A stretch of DNA of 64,000 bases from Terriglobia bacterium (GCA_020073605.1 JAIQEW010000001.1:434001-498000); one strand, 5' to 3'; positions 1 to 9,290 are shown, counted from the first letter of the stretch. A program made the numbers and translations. Notes: generated by a model from the letters alone, not told the origin.

Positions 1-212
1 AAATCAGTTTCCCGCTGCTCGCGGATACGAAGTTCGACGTGATCGAAGCTTACGGTGCGCGGCGGATGAAGACCTTCTTCGGGAAATCTTTCCTCGGAAT
101 CGTGCGATCGACCTTCTGGATCGGCCCGGACGGTAAGATCAAGAAGGTCTGGGAAAAGGTGACGCCGAAGGGCCACGCCGCGGAAGTGCTCGCCGCGATT
201 CGAGGAAGCTGA
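1..212 (+). CDS. Peroxiredoxin, Bcp/AhpC-TSA type (C-terminal fragment)
   Basis: The gene enters from the left edge; the frame begins at base 3 and stops with TGA at 210-212, leaving about 69 residues. The visible part reads ISFPLLADTKFDVIEAYGAR, then a segment with STFWIGPDGKI, and ends in a helix resembling the tail of Bcp-type thiol peroxidases (HAAEVLAAIR). Bcp proteins reduce hydroperoxides with a peroxidatic Cys near residue 45, which lies outside the window. The spacing from LLAD to the IGPDGKI strand and the length after it match the family. The family assignment is fairly sure. The subfamily and the presence of the resolving Cys cannot be judged. Confidence 0.8.
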   Translation, partial: ISFPLLADTKFDVIEAYGARRMKTFFGKSFLGIVRSTFWIGPDGKIKKVWEKVTPKGHAAEVLAAIRGS

Positions 213-248
213 AGAATTTTCCGCGGACCACGCAGCCCCGTGCCGCGC

Positions 249-446
249 TCACTCGACCGGTTTGCCGCGACGCCCACCGATCAACCACACCGGGGCAACA
301 CCCAAACACATCCCGGAGGCGACGAGCTGCACGATATCGACCGCGCGCAACGCGTGCGCCGCGGGCCTCTCGATCAGTTCGAAAATTCCGACCAAGCCGG
401 CGAGCACGAGGACGAAGGGCAATGCGATTTTGCTGCGTGCCGCCAT
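249..446 (-). CDS. Small two-helix membrane protein, unknown function
   Basis: This 65-residue protein starts at ATG 446 and is preceded by a clear GGAGG Shine-Dalgarno sequence about 6 nt upstream. Two hydrophobic segments, about residues 8-24 and 37-57, are separated by a short polar stretch (ELIERPAAHALRA), and the tail is basic (GGRRGKP), suggesting a hairpin inner-membrane protein. It lies 90 nt downstream of panC on the same strand and could be the last gene of that transcript. I do not recognise the family. The good ribosome site and alternating hydrophobic and polar composition argue that it is real. Confidence 0.55.
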   Translation of the reverse strand: MAARSKIALPFVLVLAGLVGIFELIERPAAHALRAVDIVQLVASGMCLGVAPVWLIGGRRGKPVE

Positions 447-536
447 GGAGTCCTCCGAGGAACGAATCGCTCAGCGCCGCTTGGGGGCGAGAGTATGGCA
501 GCCACGTCGTGGTGTCAACGTCCGGAGGCGGCTTCG

Positions 537-1409
537 CTAGAGCGTCACGGTGAAGGAATCGCCGGCCTGTTCGATGAGGGCATTGTCGATTAAACGTGTA
601 TTGCCGACGCGAGCCGCAAGGAGGACGTAGCAGGCTTTTCGCAGCGCCATGACCGGCTCGAGCGTGTCCGCGTCCACAATCTCCGCGTAGTCGCGCGACA
701 CGGCCGGCTCGGCGTCGAGCACGCGGCGCAAAGATGCAAGCAAGCGCGTGGCGTTGCGCTCGCCGGTGGAGACTTCGCGGCGGACGGCTTCGAGCGAGCG
801 ATAGAGCACGCCAGCCGCGCGACGGTCGCCTTCCTTCAAGTAGGCGTTGCGCGAGGACATCGCGAGGCCGTCCGGCTCGCGCACGATCGGGCAAACAACG
901 ATCGTTGCGTCGAGGTTAAGGTCGGCGGACATCTGCTGAATGATGCGGACCTGCTGCGCGTCCTTGCGGCCGAAAAAGGCGAAGCGAGGCTGGACGATTT
1001 CCAGGAGCTTCAGCACGACCGTGGTGACGCCGCGGAAATGGCCCGGCCGCGAGCGCCCTTCCAGCGTGTCGCCCAGGCCGTCGACCGTGACCGCCGTGCG
1101 GAATCCGGGCGGATAGATTTCGTCGGGCGGCGGCGCGAACACATAGTCCACGCGGAGATTTTCGAGAGCGGCGCGGTCGGCCTCGAACGCCCGGGGATAT
1201 TTCTGAAAATCCTCAGAGGGGCCGAACTGCTTCGGGTTCACGAAAATCGAAACAACCACGGGCGAGCACTGCTTCTGCGCCTCGCGGACGAGCGAGAGAT
1301 GCCCTTCATGGAGCGCGCCCATCGTGGGCACCAGGCCGAGGATGCGATCGCTGCGGCGCGCCTCCTCCGCCACCTGCTTCATCCACGCAACCGTATGAAT
1401 GATTTCCAT
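537..1409 (-). CDS. panC: Pantothenate synthetase
   Basis: PanC joins pantoate and beta-alanine using ATP to make pantothenate, the coenzyme A precursor, in the cytoplasm. From ATG 1409 the product is 290 residues, the usual family length. The nucleotide-binding signature GLVPTMGALHEGHLSLV is close to the N-terminus, followed by VVSIFVNPKQFGP, and the KMSKS-like AMSSRNAYL lies in the second half. The reading frame is open much further upstream, but that extension is antisense to the neighbouring DinB gene and PanC homology begins at MEIIHTVAWM, so I chose 1409. It lies 20 nt downstream of the DinB-like gene, in the same direction as panB. Confidence 0.97.
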   Translation of the reverse strand: MEIIHTVAWMKQVAEEARRSDRILGLVPTMGALHEGHLSLVREAQKQCSPVVVSIFVNPKQFGPSEDFQKYPRAFEADRAALENLRVDYVFAPPPDEIYPPGFRTAVTVDGLGDTLEGRSRPGHFRGVTTVVLKLLEIVQPRFAFFGRKDAQQVRIIQQMSADLNLDATIVVCPIVREPDGLAMSSRNAYLKEGDRRAAGVLYRSLEAVRREVSTGERNATRLLASLRRVLDAEPAVSRDYAEIVDADTLEPVMALRKACYVLLAARVGNTRLIDNALIEQAGDSFTVTL

Positions 1410-1429
1410 GCGCCGGTGGAAGGGGATCT

Positions 1430-1939
1430 CTACGCGGAGGCCTTCGCGGACTGCTCGCGATAAAAGCCGATGAGGTCCGTCGAGACCGGTTTCGCACCCA
1501 ACTGGCGCAGGAGCGTCGCGATCTGGCCCCGGTGGTACGTGCTGTGGTTCGCGAGATGCTGCAGGCAGGGCCAGAGCGCCTGCGAGATCGGCACGCCGGC
1601 GAGCGTCTTGAACTGGATAGTGCGTTGCAAGTCTTCCGGCGTGAGCGACGCGATGAAGTCGGTGAGGTCGCGCTCGACTTCGGCCCAGCGGCGACGGACG
1701 GATTCGATATCGGGAAAATCTCTTGCGGCAGGAAGACCCGCCGGCACGCGTCCGTGCCAACGCTCGAGCCAGATCCATTCCGCGCCCATGATGTGCACGA
1801 GCGTGTCGCGCACGGAGCCGAAGCTCGAGCTGAGGTCGCGCGTGAACTGTTCCGGCGTGAGCGAGGCGCAGGAGTCGAGGGTGCGGTGATTCGCCCAGGA
1901 GTTGTACTCGTAGAGAGTGCGGAAATCTTGGATGTCCAT
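1430..1939 (-). CDS. DinB family protein (putative metal-dependent)
   Basis: This 169-residue protein is a typical DinB/YfiT four-helix bundle. The N-terminal helix has a YNSWANHRTL motif, then DTLVHIMGAEWIWLERW, and a C-terminal LANHSTYHRGQIATLL helix. His49, His132 and His136 match the three-histidine metal site of the family. DinB-like proteins include thiol transferases and damage-inducible proteins of unknown function, so no substrate can be named. It sits between panB and panC on the same strand (20 nt from panC, 55 nt from panB), so it is probably co-transcribed with pantothenate synthesis, although nothing in the family links it to that pathway. Confidence 0.9.
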   Translation of the reverse strand: MDIQDFRTLYEYNSWANHRTLDSCASLTPEQFTRDLSSSFGSVRDTLVHIMGAEWIWLERWHGRVPAGLPAARDFPDIESVRRRWAEVERDLTDFIASLTPEDLQRTIQFKTLAGVPISQALWPCLQHLANHSTYHRGQIATLLRQLGAKPVSTDLIGFYREQSAKASA

Positions 1940-1994
1940 TTGCGGCCTCCCCCCCTTTCCGGATCAGATCCGGGTGAGGGATTCTACCTGTTTT

Positions 1995-2888
1995 TCAGGA
2001 GCGGCGGTGAGCGGCCAGATGCTCGCGCAGCTCGGTGGCCGAGTGGTAGGACTCCGCGTCCGACGGGAAACGCCCGCTGCGCACATCCGCGCAGTATTCG
2101 GATACGGCGCGCGAAATCTCCGCCGAGAGATTCGCATACTGGCGCACGAACTTGGGCTTGTGCTCGGTCGCGAACCCGACGAGGTCGTGGAACACGAGTA
2201 CTTGTCCATCGCAATCCGGGCCGGCGCCGATGCCGATCGTGGGGATGCGGAGTTTTTCGGTGATGCGCGCGGCCAACTCGCGGGGCATCGATTCGAGCAC
2301 GACGGAAAATGCGCCCGCCGCTTCGACGGCGCTCGCGTCCCGTTCTACTTGCCGGGCGGCGTCCGCCGTCTTTCCCTGCACGTGAAACCCGCCGAGAGCG
2401 TTCACGGATTGCGGCGTGAGACCGACGTGGCCCATTACGGGGATTTCAGCTTCGACGAGCCGGTGAATCAATTCGAGGCGCTTTTCGCCGCCTTCGACTT
2501 TCACGGCCTCGGCGCCCCCCTCTTTGACGAGGCGCAGGGCATTGCGGACGGATTCATCGAGCGAGACGTGAAAGCTGCCGTAGGGCATGTCGGCAACGAG
2601 GAGAGCGCGCTTCGTCGCGCGGCGGACGGCCCGCAGGTGGTGCAGCATGTCGTCGAGCGTGACGGCGAGAGTGCTGTCGTAGCCGAGCACGGCCATGCCG
2701 AGCGAATCGCCGACCAGCAGAATGTCCACGCCAGCCTCGTCGAGCAAACGGGCCGTGGGATAGTCGTACGCCGTCAGGCACGTAATTTTCTGCTTGGATT
2801 CAGCAAAGCCAGAAGGAGAAAGAGACTTTCGGGAGAGGATGTCGGGCACGGTAACTTTCCCGTTGTCCGCACGGGGTGCAACGCTCAT
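1995..2888 (-). CDS. panB: 3-methyl-2-oxobutanoate hydroxymethyltransferase
   Basis: PanB adds a hydroxymethyl group from methylenetetrahydrofolate to alpha-ketoisovalerate, giving ketopantoate, the first committed step to pantothenate. The 297-residue product has the (beta/alpha)8 landmarks of the family: ITCLTAYDYPTARLLDEAG, the metal-binding LLVGDSLGMAVLGY, DMPYGSF, VKVEGGE, GHVGLTPQSVNALGG and IGIGAGPDCDGQVLVFHDLVG. An N-terminal extension of about 33 residues precedes the conserved core, so an internal start is possible. It heads a run panB-DinB-panC; a ketopantoate reductase gene is not in the window. Confidence 0.97.
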   Translation of the reverse strand: MSVAPRADNGKVTVPDILSRKSLSPSGFAESKQKITCLTAYDYPTARLLDEAGVDILLVGDSLGMAVLGYDSTLAVTLDDMLHHLRAVRRATKRALLVADMPYGSFHVSLDESVRNALRLVKEGGAEAVKVEGGEKRLELIHRLVEAEIPVMGHVGLTPQSVNALGGFHVQGKTADAARQVERDASAVEAAGAFSVVLESMPRELAARITEKLRIPTIGIGAGPDCDGQVLVFHDLVGFATEHKPKFVRQYANLSAEISRAVSEYCADVRSGRFPSDAESYHSATELREHLAAHRRS

Positions 2889-3030
2889 TTTTGCCTCCGG
2901 TGCCGCTCCCGAGTCCTCGGGATGCAGCCCTCTTACAAGCCGATGCTAGCAGAGAGGGGCCAGATTCCGCAAAGAATTCCGAGGATCAACTTCCCCGGCG
3001 AGACCGCCACGGAAGGCTGGTCAAAGGGCG

Positions 3031-6000
3031 TCAGGCTTGGGCGACTGGTGTGGGCGGCACCTGCGGCGCCGAGGGGGCGTGCGGCTCGACGCCGCGCCAG
3101 CCGACGGGCCTGCCTCGCACAGCTTCTCTCAGCGCGCTGAAGAGCACGACGTACATCATCTGGCGGTAGTAAAAGCGCTGGAGGATGAGCGGCGCGAGGA
3201 GCGTCCAGTCTTCGCTCTTTTCGAGGGCGAAGGCGACGACGCACGTGAAGAGGTCGATCAGCATGAAGAGGGCGAAGAAAATCAGCGACCGCTCCACGTC
3301 CTGCGAAGTCCAGAGCTGAGGCAGCCGCGCGATCTGGAGCTGCGCGAGACCCCACAGGGCCAGCGATAGCAAAAACAGCAGGTCGATGACCGGCGAAACC
3401 AGCGGAAGAATAATCTGGAACAGGAAAATGTTCGGAATGGCGATCCAGCCGAGCGTGCCGTAGCGCGGATTGCCGGCGGTGTCGCGATGCTTCCAGACTG
3501 CCTGCAGCGTGCCGAACGTCCAGCGAAATCGCTGGCGGACGAGGGCGTTGACGGTCTCAGGGACTTCGGTGCGGCCGATGGCGTCTTCGTCGTAGAGAAT
3601 CTTCCAGCCGCTGCGCCTGATCGTGAGCGTCAGGTCGGTGTCCTCGGCCACCGTGTCGCCCGAAAATCCTCCGCTGTTGCGAAGCAGGTCCGTGCGCCAC
3701 GCGCCCACGGCACCGGGAACCACAGGAATGCAATTCAGCAGATCGAAGGCACGCTTTTCGAGGTTCTGGCTCGTAATGTACTCGAGCGCCTGCCAGCGCG
3801 TGATCCAGCGATTGCGGTTCATCACTTTCACGTTGCCGGCGACGGCTCCAACCTTCGGATCGGCAAAATGCCGGACGAGGCGCCGGATCGCTTGGGAGTC
3901 GATGATCGTATCGGCGTCGATCGAGATGATGATCTCGCCGATGGCTTCGCTGAGGCCGTGATTCAACGCGGAGGGCTTGCCGTGATTGCTTTGCAGGAGC
4001 AGCCGCACGCGGCGGTCGCGGCCGAAGTTGGTGCGAACGAGCTCGGCGGTCCGATCGGATGAGCCGTCGTCGATGACGAGGATTTCGAGCTTGGGATAAT
4101 CGGAAGCAAGCGCTGCGCGAACCGTAGCGACGATGACCGACTCCTCGTTGTACGCGGGAATCATCACGGTGACTTCGGGCTTGTAATCGGGATGATCCTG
4201 CGGCGCGGGCCGAAGCTTTTCGACAAGAGCCAGCAATCCGACGATGAGCGCGCGTCCGCCGACCAGCAGAATGCCGGCGACGAAAATGAACGCGATGCCC
4301 GCGCGCAGCCAGCGGAATACGTCGAAGATGAAGGCGTCCACGCGGACCATCAGCCATTCGCGGTAGCTCAGCGAAGGCATCACCTGAGCGCGCTCCTGGC
4401 CGAGCAGATTCGAGACGGAAACGAACTCGTAGCCCTTCGCGCGAAGACCGTCGATGATCTGCGGCAGAGCCGCGACGGTGTGGCTGCGATCGCCGCCGCC
4501 ATCGTGCATCAGGATGATATTGCCCTTGTTCGCCTCGGTATCAGCGAGGACGCGTTGGACGATCGTCTCCACCGGAGCGGGCGGCTTGCCGTTGGGTTCG
4601 CCCCAATCGTGCGGATCGATCCGCGCGCCGATGATGACGTAGCCCATCGCTTGCGGCACGGGAAGCATCTGGATTTCGCTCGCCGTTTCCGGCTGGTGAT
4701 CGATGCCGTAGGGCGGGCGGAAAAGCGTGGTCTTCACGCCGAGGCTGCTCTCGAGGAGCAACTCCGTGAGGTTCATTTCCACCTGAAGCTGCGGCTTTGA
4801 AATCGCCTCGAATTCAGGGTGCGTGAACGTGTGATTGCCGATTTCGTTGCCCAGCGCGTATTCGCGCTTCACGATTTCCGCGTTTTGATTCGCCGACTCG
4901 CCGATCACGAAAAACGCCGCCGGCGCTTTCTTTTGGTTCAGAACATCCAGAATCTTCGGAGTCCATTGGGGATCGGGGCCGTCGTCGAACGTCAAGGCCA
5001 CCTTGTGCGGCGCTGCGCCCATCTGCTGGATGCGCCACGACATCGGATAACTCTGGAAGCTCTCGTCGTCGAAGGAATCCGAATCGGCGTCGTACTCGAA
5101 TGTGCGGCGCCCGTTCTGCGGAGTCGCGGTGATGCGCCAGATGTCGCCGTCACCTTCGAGGACCAGATCGTAGCCGGGCGGAACATCCTCGATTTTGCTG
5201 CGCGTCGCGTCGTCCGCATGCGTGGCATCCCAGATGGACCAGATCGAGGGGTCCTCCGTGCCGAGCCGCCAGAGAGCCGTGCCCCGAACACCGGCGCGTT
5301 CAGCGGCGCGGAGTTCGTTGTAGGCCGTCACACCGTCGAGCATCCAGACGTTGTGCACCTGATTGTGTTCGTCCTCGTAGGAGTAATGGGGGTTCAGCGT
5401 ATCGGAGTCGAAGACAATGTCCGATTCCGATTCCACGGCGGTGATGACGCCCTGCTGGAACGTGACGGCCTGTGCGACCGGGTGCGGCACGCGCTTCGAC
5501 TTCGCGGGCCAGTCGTAGCCGTAGTTGGCGACGCCCATGATCAGCTTCTCCGGCGGCACCAGCTTGATCATGTTCTCGATGTTGCGGACAAACCAGTCCT
5601 GCGGCGCGATCGGACCGGCCGCCGAGGACGGCCAGTGGAAGTCGTAGTTCATGAGAATGATCGCGTCGGCCTGAGAGGCAAAATACTTGTAGTCGTAGCT
5701 CCAGTCCGCCGCGGGAAGCGCAATCATCAGCTTCAGGTTCTTCGCGTGCAGCGCCGTGGCAAGATCGTGGATGAAACGCTGAAAATCCTGCTGGCTGGAT
5801 TGCGGCAGCAACTCGAAATCGACAACGACGCCCGGTTGATGTTCCGCGTCGGCGAACTCCTCGAGCTGCGTAGCCAGATGCTGGCGCGCGGCGGGATTGG
5901 CGAGCATCCGGAGCATTTCCGGCGGGCACCAACCCTTCTGGCCGTCGTAGTTGTTGACCATCGACATAACCGGCAATTCGACGTTCTTGGCCTGGAGGGA

Positions 6001-6432
6001 TTGCAGAAACACGGAAAGCTTCGGATCGGGGTCCGCGTCGAGTTTCCCGTCGAGCGATACGGCGTGCAGCGCTTCCGGGATCAGAAGGTCCAGATCGTGG
6101 TAGTGCAACTGGAGCGAAGCGAGGCTCGTGTAGTCGTCGCTCACGTAAAACGCAGCGCGCACCGGCTCGTAATTTTCCGGCACCTTGCCGAGCGCCGCCA
6201 CCTTCCGCTTGCGGCCGCGCGCGGGCTTTGCCTTCTGCTTCGCGCGAACCGCGTGGGGGCCGACGTGCGTATCGGGCCGCAAGATATCGGGCAAGGCAGG
6301 GTTGCGGCCCACGTTGAGCAGGAAGACGAGGAGAACGACGGTGAACACACCGCCCGTGATTTCGAGGACCAGCCTCGTGCGGCGCCAGCGGCGGCGCTGC
6401 TCGTCGTAGAAAATTGGCTTGCCTTCAGACAT
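3031..6432 (-). CDS. Trimodular GH18-like / NodB deacetylase / GT2 glycosyltransferase membrane protein
   Basis: This 1133-residue protein joins three polysaccharide enzymes. After a transmembrane anchor (about residues 22-42) comes a GH18-like barrel (about 95-400) with the catalytic-type GVVVDFE near residue 204. A NodB deacetylase domain follows (about 475-660) with ALTFDDGPDP, the metal motif NHTFTH near 534 and RPPYG. After another membrane segment (about 700-735) is a processive family 2 glycosyltransferase with PAYNEE near 757, DADTII, EDTDLT and the QxxRW-type RQRFRW near 967, then several C-terminal helices. GH18-like plus deacetylase is the layout of PgaB and the GT2 part resembles PgaC, so a role in making and trimming a poly-N-acetylglucosamine-like polymer is a reasonable inference. 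It stands alone on its strand, divergent from the GT39-like gene. Confidence 0.9.
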   Translation of the reverse strand: MSEGKPIFYDEQRRRWRRTRLVLEITGGVFTVVLLVFLLNVGRNPALPDILRPDTHVGPHAVRAKQKAKPARGRKRKVAALGKVPENYEPVRAAFYVSDDYTSLASLQLHYHDLDLLIPEALHAVSLDGKLDADPDPKLSVFLQSLQAKNVELPVMSMVNNYDGQKGWCPPEMLRMLANPAARQHLATQLEEFADAEHQPGVVVDFELLPQSSQQDFQRFIHDLATALHAKNLKLMIALPAADWSYDYKYFASQADAIILMNYDFHWPSSAAGPIAPQDWFVRNIENMIKLVPPEKLIMGVANYGYDWPAKSKRVPHPVAQAVTFQQGVITAVESESDIVFDSDTLNPHYSYEDEHNQVHNVWMLDGVTAYNELRAAERAGVRGTALWRLGTEDPSIWSIWDATHADDATRSKIEDVPPGYDLVLEGDGDIWRITATPQNGRRTFEYDADSDSFDDESFQSYPMSWRIQQMGAAPHKVALTFDDGPDPQWTPKILDVLNQKKAPAAFFVIGESANQNAEIVKREYALGNEIGNHTFTHPEFEAISKPQLQVEMNLTELLLESSLGVKTTLFRPPYGIDHQPETASEIQMLPVPQAMGYVIIGARIDPHDWGEPNGKPPAPVETIVQRVLADTEANKGNIILMHDGGGDRSHTVAALPQIIDGLRAKGYEFVSVSNLLGQERAQVMPSLSYREWLMVRVDAFIFDVFRWLRAGIAFIFVAGILLVGGRALIVGLLALVEKLRPAPQDHPDYKPEVTVMIPAYNEESVIVATVRAALASDYPKLEILVIDDGSSDRTAELVRTNFGRDRRVRLLLQSNHGKPSALNHGLSEAIGEIIISIDADTIIDSQAIRRLVRHFADPKVGAVAGNVKVMNRNRWITRWQALEYITSQNLEKRAFDLLNCIPVVPGAVGAWRTDLLRNSGGFSGDTVAEDTDLTLTIRRSGWKILYDEDAIGRTEVPETVNALVRQRFRWTFGTLQAVWKHRDTAGNPRYGTLGWIAIPNIFLFQIILPLVSPVIDLLFLLSLALWGLAQLQIARLPQLWTSQDVERSLIFFALFMLIDLFTCVVAFALEKSEDWTLLAPLILQRFYYRQMMYVVLFSALREAVRGRPVGWRGVEPHAPSAPQVPPTPVAQA

Positions 6433-6471
6433 CAGGACATTCCAAGCTAGCCGTCCCTTGGGAAGCTGTCA

Positions 6472-7905
6472 ATGACCGCTAAAACTATGATGCGCGCCAA
6501 CGCAATTCTTGCTGCATCGAGCGGGCTCGCGCTGCGCCTGTTTTTCGTGTTGAGATTTCCTGCGACGGACTCCGGCGACGCGCCATTTTACATCGAGCTG
6601 GCCTGGAATTGGCTCAAGAAGGGCGTCTATGGCGGAGTAGTCAACGGCCAGCTCATTCCGCTGGATACGCGCACGCCGGGCTATCCCGCGTTTCTGGCGG
6701 CCGTCTTCAGCCTGGCGGGGAATTCATCGCGGGCGGTGATGCTGGCGCAGGCGGTGGTGGAGCTGGGCACCTGCTTTCTGATCGCGCTGATCGCGGCGCG
6801 GCTGGCTCCGGAGGCATCACGGCGCCGGGCGGCAATCGCCGGGCTATGGCTCGCGGCGCTCTGCCCGTTCACGGCGAACTACACGGCCGTGGTGCTGACG
6901 GAGACGCTCGTGGCGTTTCTGACGACGCTCGCGATCGTGCTCTTGCTGGAGGCGGAACGCGGCGAGATTTCGGGTGTAACGAGCGCCTCCGCGCTTGCTG
7001 CTCGTGCCATTAGTCCGTGGTTTCTTGCGGGCGTAATAGCCGGATTCGGAGCGCTGGTTCGTCCCGAGACGCCCCTGCTGCTGCTCGCAGTCGGGCTGGT
7101 CTTACTGGCGAGATGGTGGCACCCGGCCGACTGGTTGAAGCTCGTGCGGGCAGGCGCGTTGATGGGAGTCGGGCTGATCCTGCCGCTCGTGCCGTGGGCC
7201 GCGCGGAACTGGCACACGCTGCACGAGGTGCAACTCCTCGCGCCGCGCTATCTCCAGACGCCTGGGGAGTACACCCCGCTCGGATTCGACGCCTGGACGA
7301 GGACGTGGCTCTGGCGGTTCGGCGACGTGTACCTCGCGAATTGGAAAGTCAACTACGAGGAGATACCCATCGACAGTCTTCCTGCGCGGGCGTTTGACTC
7401 TCCGGACGAGCGAGCGCGCGTGGCGAATCTGCTCGAGCCGTACAACGACACGCTGACGCTTTCACAGGAGCAGGACGAAGCGTTTGGCGAAATCGCGCGG
7501 GAGCGCACTTCGCGGCGCCCGCTGCGAACCTACTTGAAAATTCCGGCGCTCCGGTCGCTCGCCATGTGGTTCACGCCGCGCGTGGAGCTGCTGCCTTACA
7601 CCGGGCACCTGTTTCCCCTTCGAGACAAGTGGCAGGAAGATCGCCAGGATTTCCTCGTGACGCTCGGCATGGTTCTCGTGAACGGCGCTTACATCGCTCT
7701 GGCGCTGGCGGGAGCGTGGATGGCGCGACGCCGGCCGGAGCTGGCGATCTTGATCGTCTTCGTGATTGTGCGCACGGCGTTCTTCGCAAGTTTCATTGAA
7801 ACGCCGGAGCCGCGCTACGTGCTGGAATGCTTTCCCGTCGTGCTCGCTCTGGGGGCGCAAGTCTTCCGCAGCGGGCGTCAGCTCTCTTCGACCGGCTCGG
7901 GGTGA
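6472..7905 (+). CDS. GT39/ArnT-like membrane glycosyltransferase
   Basis: The 477-residue polytopic protein has about ten hydrophobic segments and the first-loop signature of the GT-C superfamily: FPATDSGDAPFYIELAWNWL near residue 30, with the acidic residues expected at the polyprenyl-phosphate sugar site. RTPGYPAF and ETLVAF follow in positions typical of PMT/ArnT-like dolichyl- or undecaprenyl-phosphate sugar transferases. The C-terminal third contains a long extracytoplasmic segment and a last helix pair ending in ETPEPRYVLECFPVVLALGA. The acceptor is unknown. Its start lies 39 nt from the divergent trimodular polysaccharide gene, suggesting shared envelope function. Its last 28 nt overlap the end of the convergent cation transporter gene. 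Confidence 0.82.
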   Translation: MTAKTMMRANAILAASSGLALRLFFVLRFPATDSGDAPFYIELAWNWLKKGVYGGVVNGQLIPLDTRTPGYPAFLAAVFSLAGNSSRAVMLAQAVVELGTCFLIALIAARLAPEASRRRAAIAGLWLAALCPFTANYTAVVLTETLVAFLTTLAIVLLLEAERGEISGVTSASALAARAISPWFLAGVIAGFGALVRPETPLLLLAVGLVLLARWWHPADWLKLVRAGALMGVGLILPLVPWAARNWHTLHEVQLLAPRYLQTPGEYTPLGFDAWTRTWLWRFGDVYLANWKVNYEEIPIDSLPARAFDSPDERARVANLLEPYNDTLTLSQEQDEAFGEIARERTSRRPLRTYLKIPALRSLAMWFTPRVELLPYTGHLFPLRDKWQEDRQDFLVTLGMVLVNGAYIALALAGAWMARRRPELAILIVFVIVRTAFFASFIETPEPRYVLECFPVVLALGAQVFRSGRQLSSTGSG

Positions 7906-9290
7906 ATCGTCAGCCGGAAAATCTGAGGGAAGTGCGCTTTGACGCGGAGTTCGAGAGCGGCGGTGATGTCATGAACAGCGGTGATCGGCAAGTTCCCGTC
8001 CATGGCGCAGTGGCAGGAGACGAGAATCTTGTGCTCGACGCTGCGGACCAGGACCTCGTGGCAATCGACCAGTTCCTTGTATTCGGATGGGAGCAAGTTC
8101 AAGAAATCCTCGACCGCGACGGCGAGTTCCTTCATTTCCTCCGCGCCGGGAATCCGCGCGCCGAGAGGCTCGATGTGAATGTTGACAAGCGCCCGAGGGC
8201 TGGTGGCGGCGCGGATATCTTCCTCGAGCTCCGTCGCGCGGAGGTGCGCCTGGCGGAGGCTTGATTCTTCGTCCACCTCGAGATGCAGTTCGACGAAGAG
8301 GCGCCCGTCGAGCTGGTGTGCGGATAGTTCGTGGACCGCGAGGCCGCGGCGCTGGGCGATCGCGCGAATGGTCTCGAAGAGGTGCTCATCGGTGCGCGCG
8401 CGGGGCTCCACGTGGACCACGACATCGGCGGGGACGATTCGGTCGATGTTTCGCTCGACGGCGTCGCTTGCCGCATGCGCCTGCTCAAGGCTCGCCGTGC
8501 GCGGGACGCTGATGGTCACGTCGACGAAATAGCGCTGGCCCGCGCGCCGCACGCGCACGCGTTCGGTCTGGAGCACGCCCTCGGTTTCATCCACGGTCCT
8601 CGCGATCCGCTCGCGCAAACCGAGCGGAGCCACGTCCAGCAGCGCGTCCACTGTGCGCTTTCCCAGGCGCGAGCCGATCCAGATGATGACGCCCGCCACG
8701 CCGAGAGCGGCCACCGGATCAAGCTTCCCGAGCCAGGGCATTCCCAATTTGATCCCCAGCCACGCGCCCGTAATCCCGAGGACGACGACGAACGTGCTCC
8801 AGACGTCGGTGGAAAAATGCAGGGCGTCCGCCTCCAGCGCTTCGCTCGGATACTTTTTCGCCACGCGACTCAGCGCGCGCGACCGGACGAAATCAATTCC
8901 CATCGTGAGCGCGAGAATCACGATGGCCGCAAGGCTGGGATGCATCGGCGCAGTCTGGAAGAGCAGACGCTGAAAAGCCTCCCAGATGATGTAGAGAGCG
9001 GTGAGGAGGAGCAGGCCCGTCTCGACGAACGCCGAGAAACTCTCCACTTTTCCATGGCCATAGAGGTGGTCTGCGTCCGCGGGTTTGTCCGCAACGCGAA
9101 TGGAGAGATACGTGATGACGGCTGCCACGAGGTCGAGGCTCGAATGCAGGGCCTCGGACAAAATGCCAAGGCTGCCAGTGATCACCGCGAGAAACACCTT
9201 CAGCGACACGAGCACCACGGCCGAACCGACGGAACCGAGTGCCGCCAGCCGTTTTTCGCGAGCCGCGTGTTCCAGTGCTCCGGGCGCCAT
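7878..9290 (-). CDS. Cation diffusion facilitator with extended C-terminal domains
   Basis: From ATG 9290 the product is 470 residues; most CDF transporters have about 300. The membrane part has six helices and the two HxxxD zinc-site motifs, HSSLD in helix 2 and HFSTD in helix 5, with the histidine-rich loop DADHLYGHGKVE. These predict proton-coupled efflux of Zn2+ or a related divalent ion. After the usual first cytoplasmic ferredoxin-like domain (from LLDVAPLGLRERI) come two further similar units: one from DEHLFETIRAI to NIHIEPLG, one from EMKELAVAVEDF to RLTIHPEP. The longer open frame upstream would run into the divergent metallophosphoesterase promoter, and homology begins at LEHAAREKRLAALGSV. 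Confidence 0.92.
   Translation of the reverse strand: MAPGALEHAAREKRLAALGSVGSAVVLVSLKVFLAVITGSLGILSEALHSSLDLVAAVITYLSIRVADKPADADHLYGHGKVESFSAFVETGLLLLTALYIIWEAFQRLLFQTAPMHPSLAAIVILALTMGIDFVRSRALSRVAKKYPSEALEADALHFSTDVWSTFVVVLGITGAWLGIKLGMPWLGKLDPVAALGVAGVIIWIGSRLGKRTVDALLDVAPLGLRERIARTVDETEGVLQTERVRVRRAGQRYFVDVTISVPRTASLEQAHAASDAVERNIDRIVPADVVVHVEPRARTDEHLFETIRAIAQRRGLAVHELSAHQLDGRLFVELHLEVDEESSLRQAHLRATELEEDIRAATSPRALVNIHIEPLGARIPGAEEMKELAVAVEDFLNLLPSEYKELVDCHEVLVRSVEHKILVSCHCAMDGNLPITAVHDITAALELRVKAHFPQIFRLTIHPEPVEES

Noticed and set aside
537-1778. A 413-residue PanC with a long N-terminal extension
   Set aside because: The extra 123 residues are antisense to the DinB-like gene and Arg-rich without any PanC homology; PanC begins at ATG 1409.
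4192-6450. Long plus-strand frames across the trimodular polysaccharide gene
   Set aside because: High-GC antisense shadows; sequences are Arg/Val-rich with no domain signal, while the minus strand has three complete domains.
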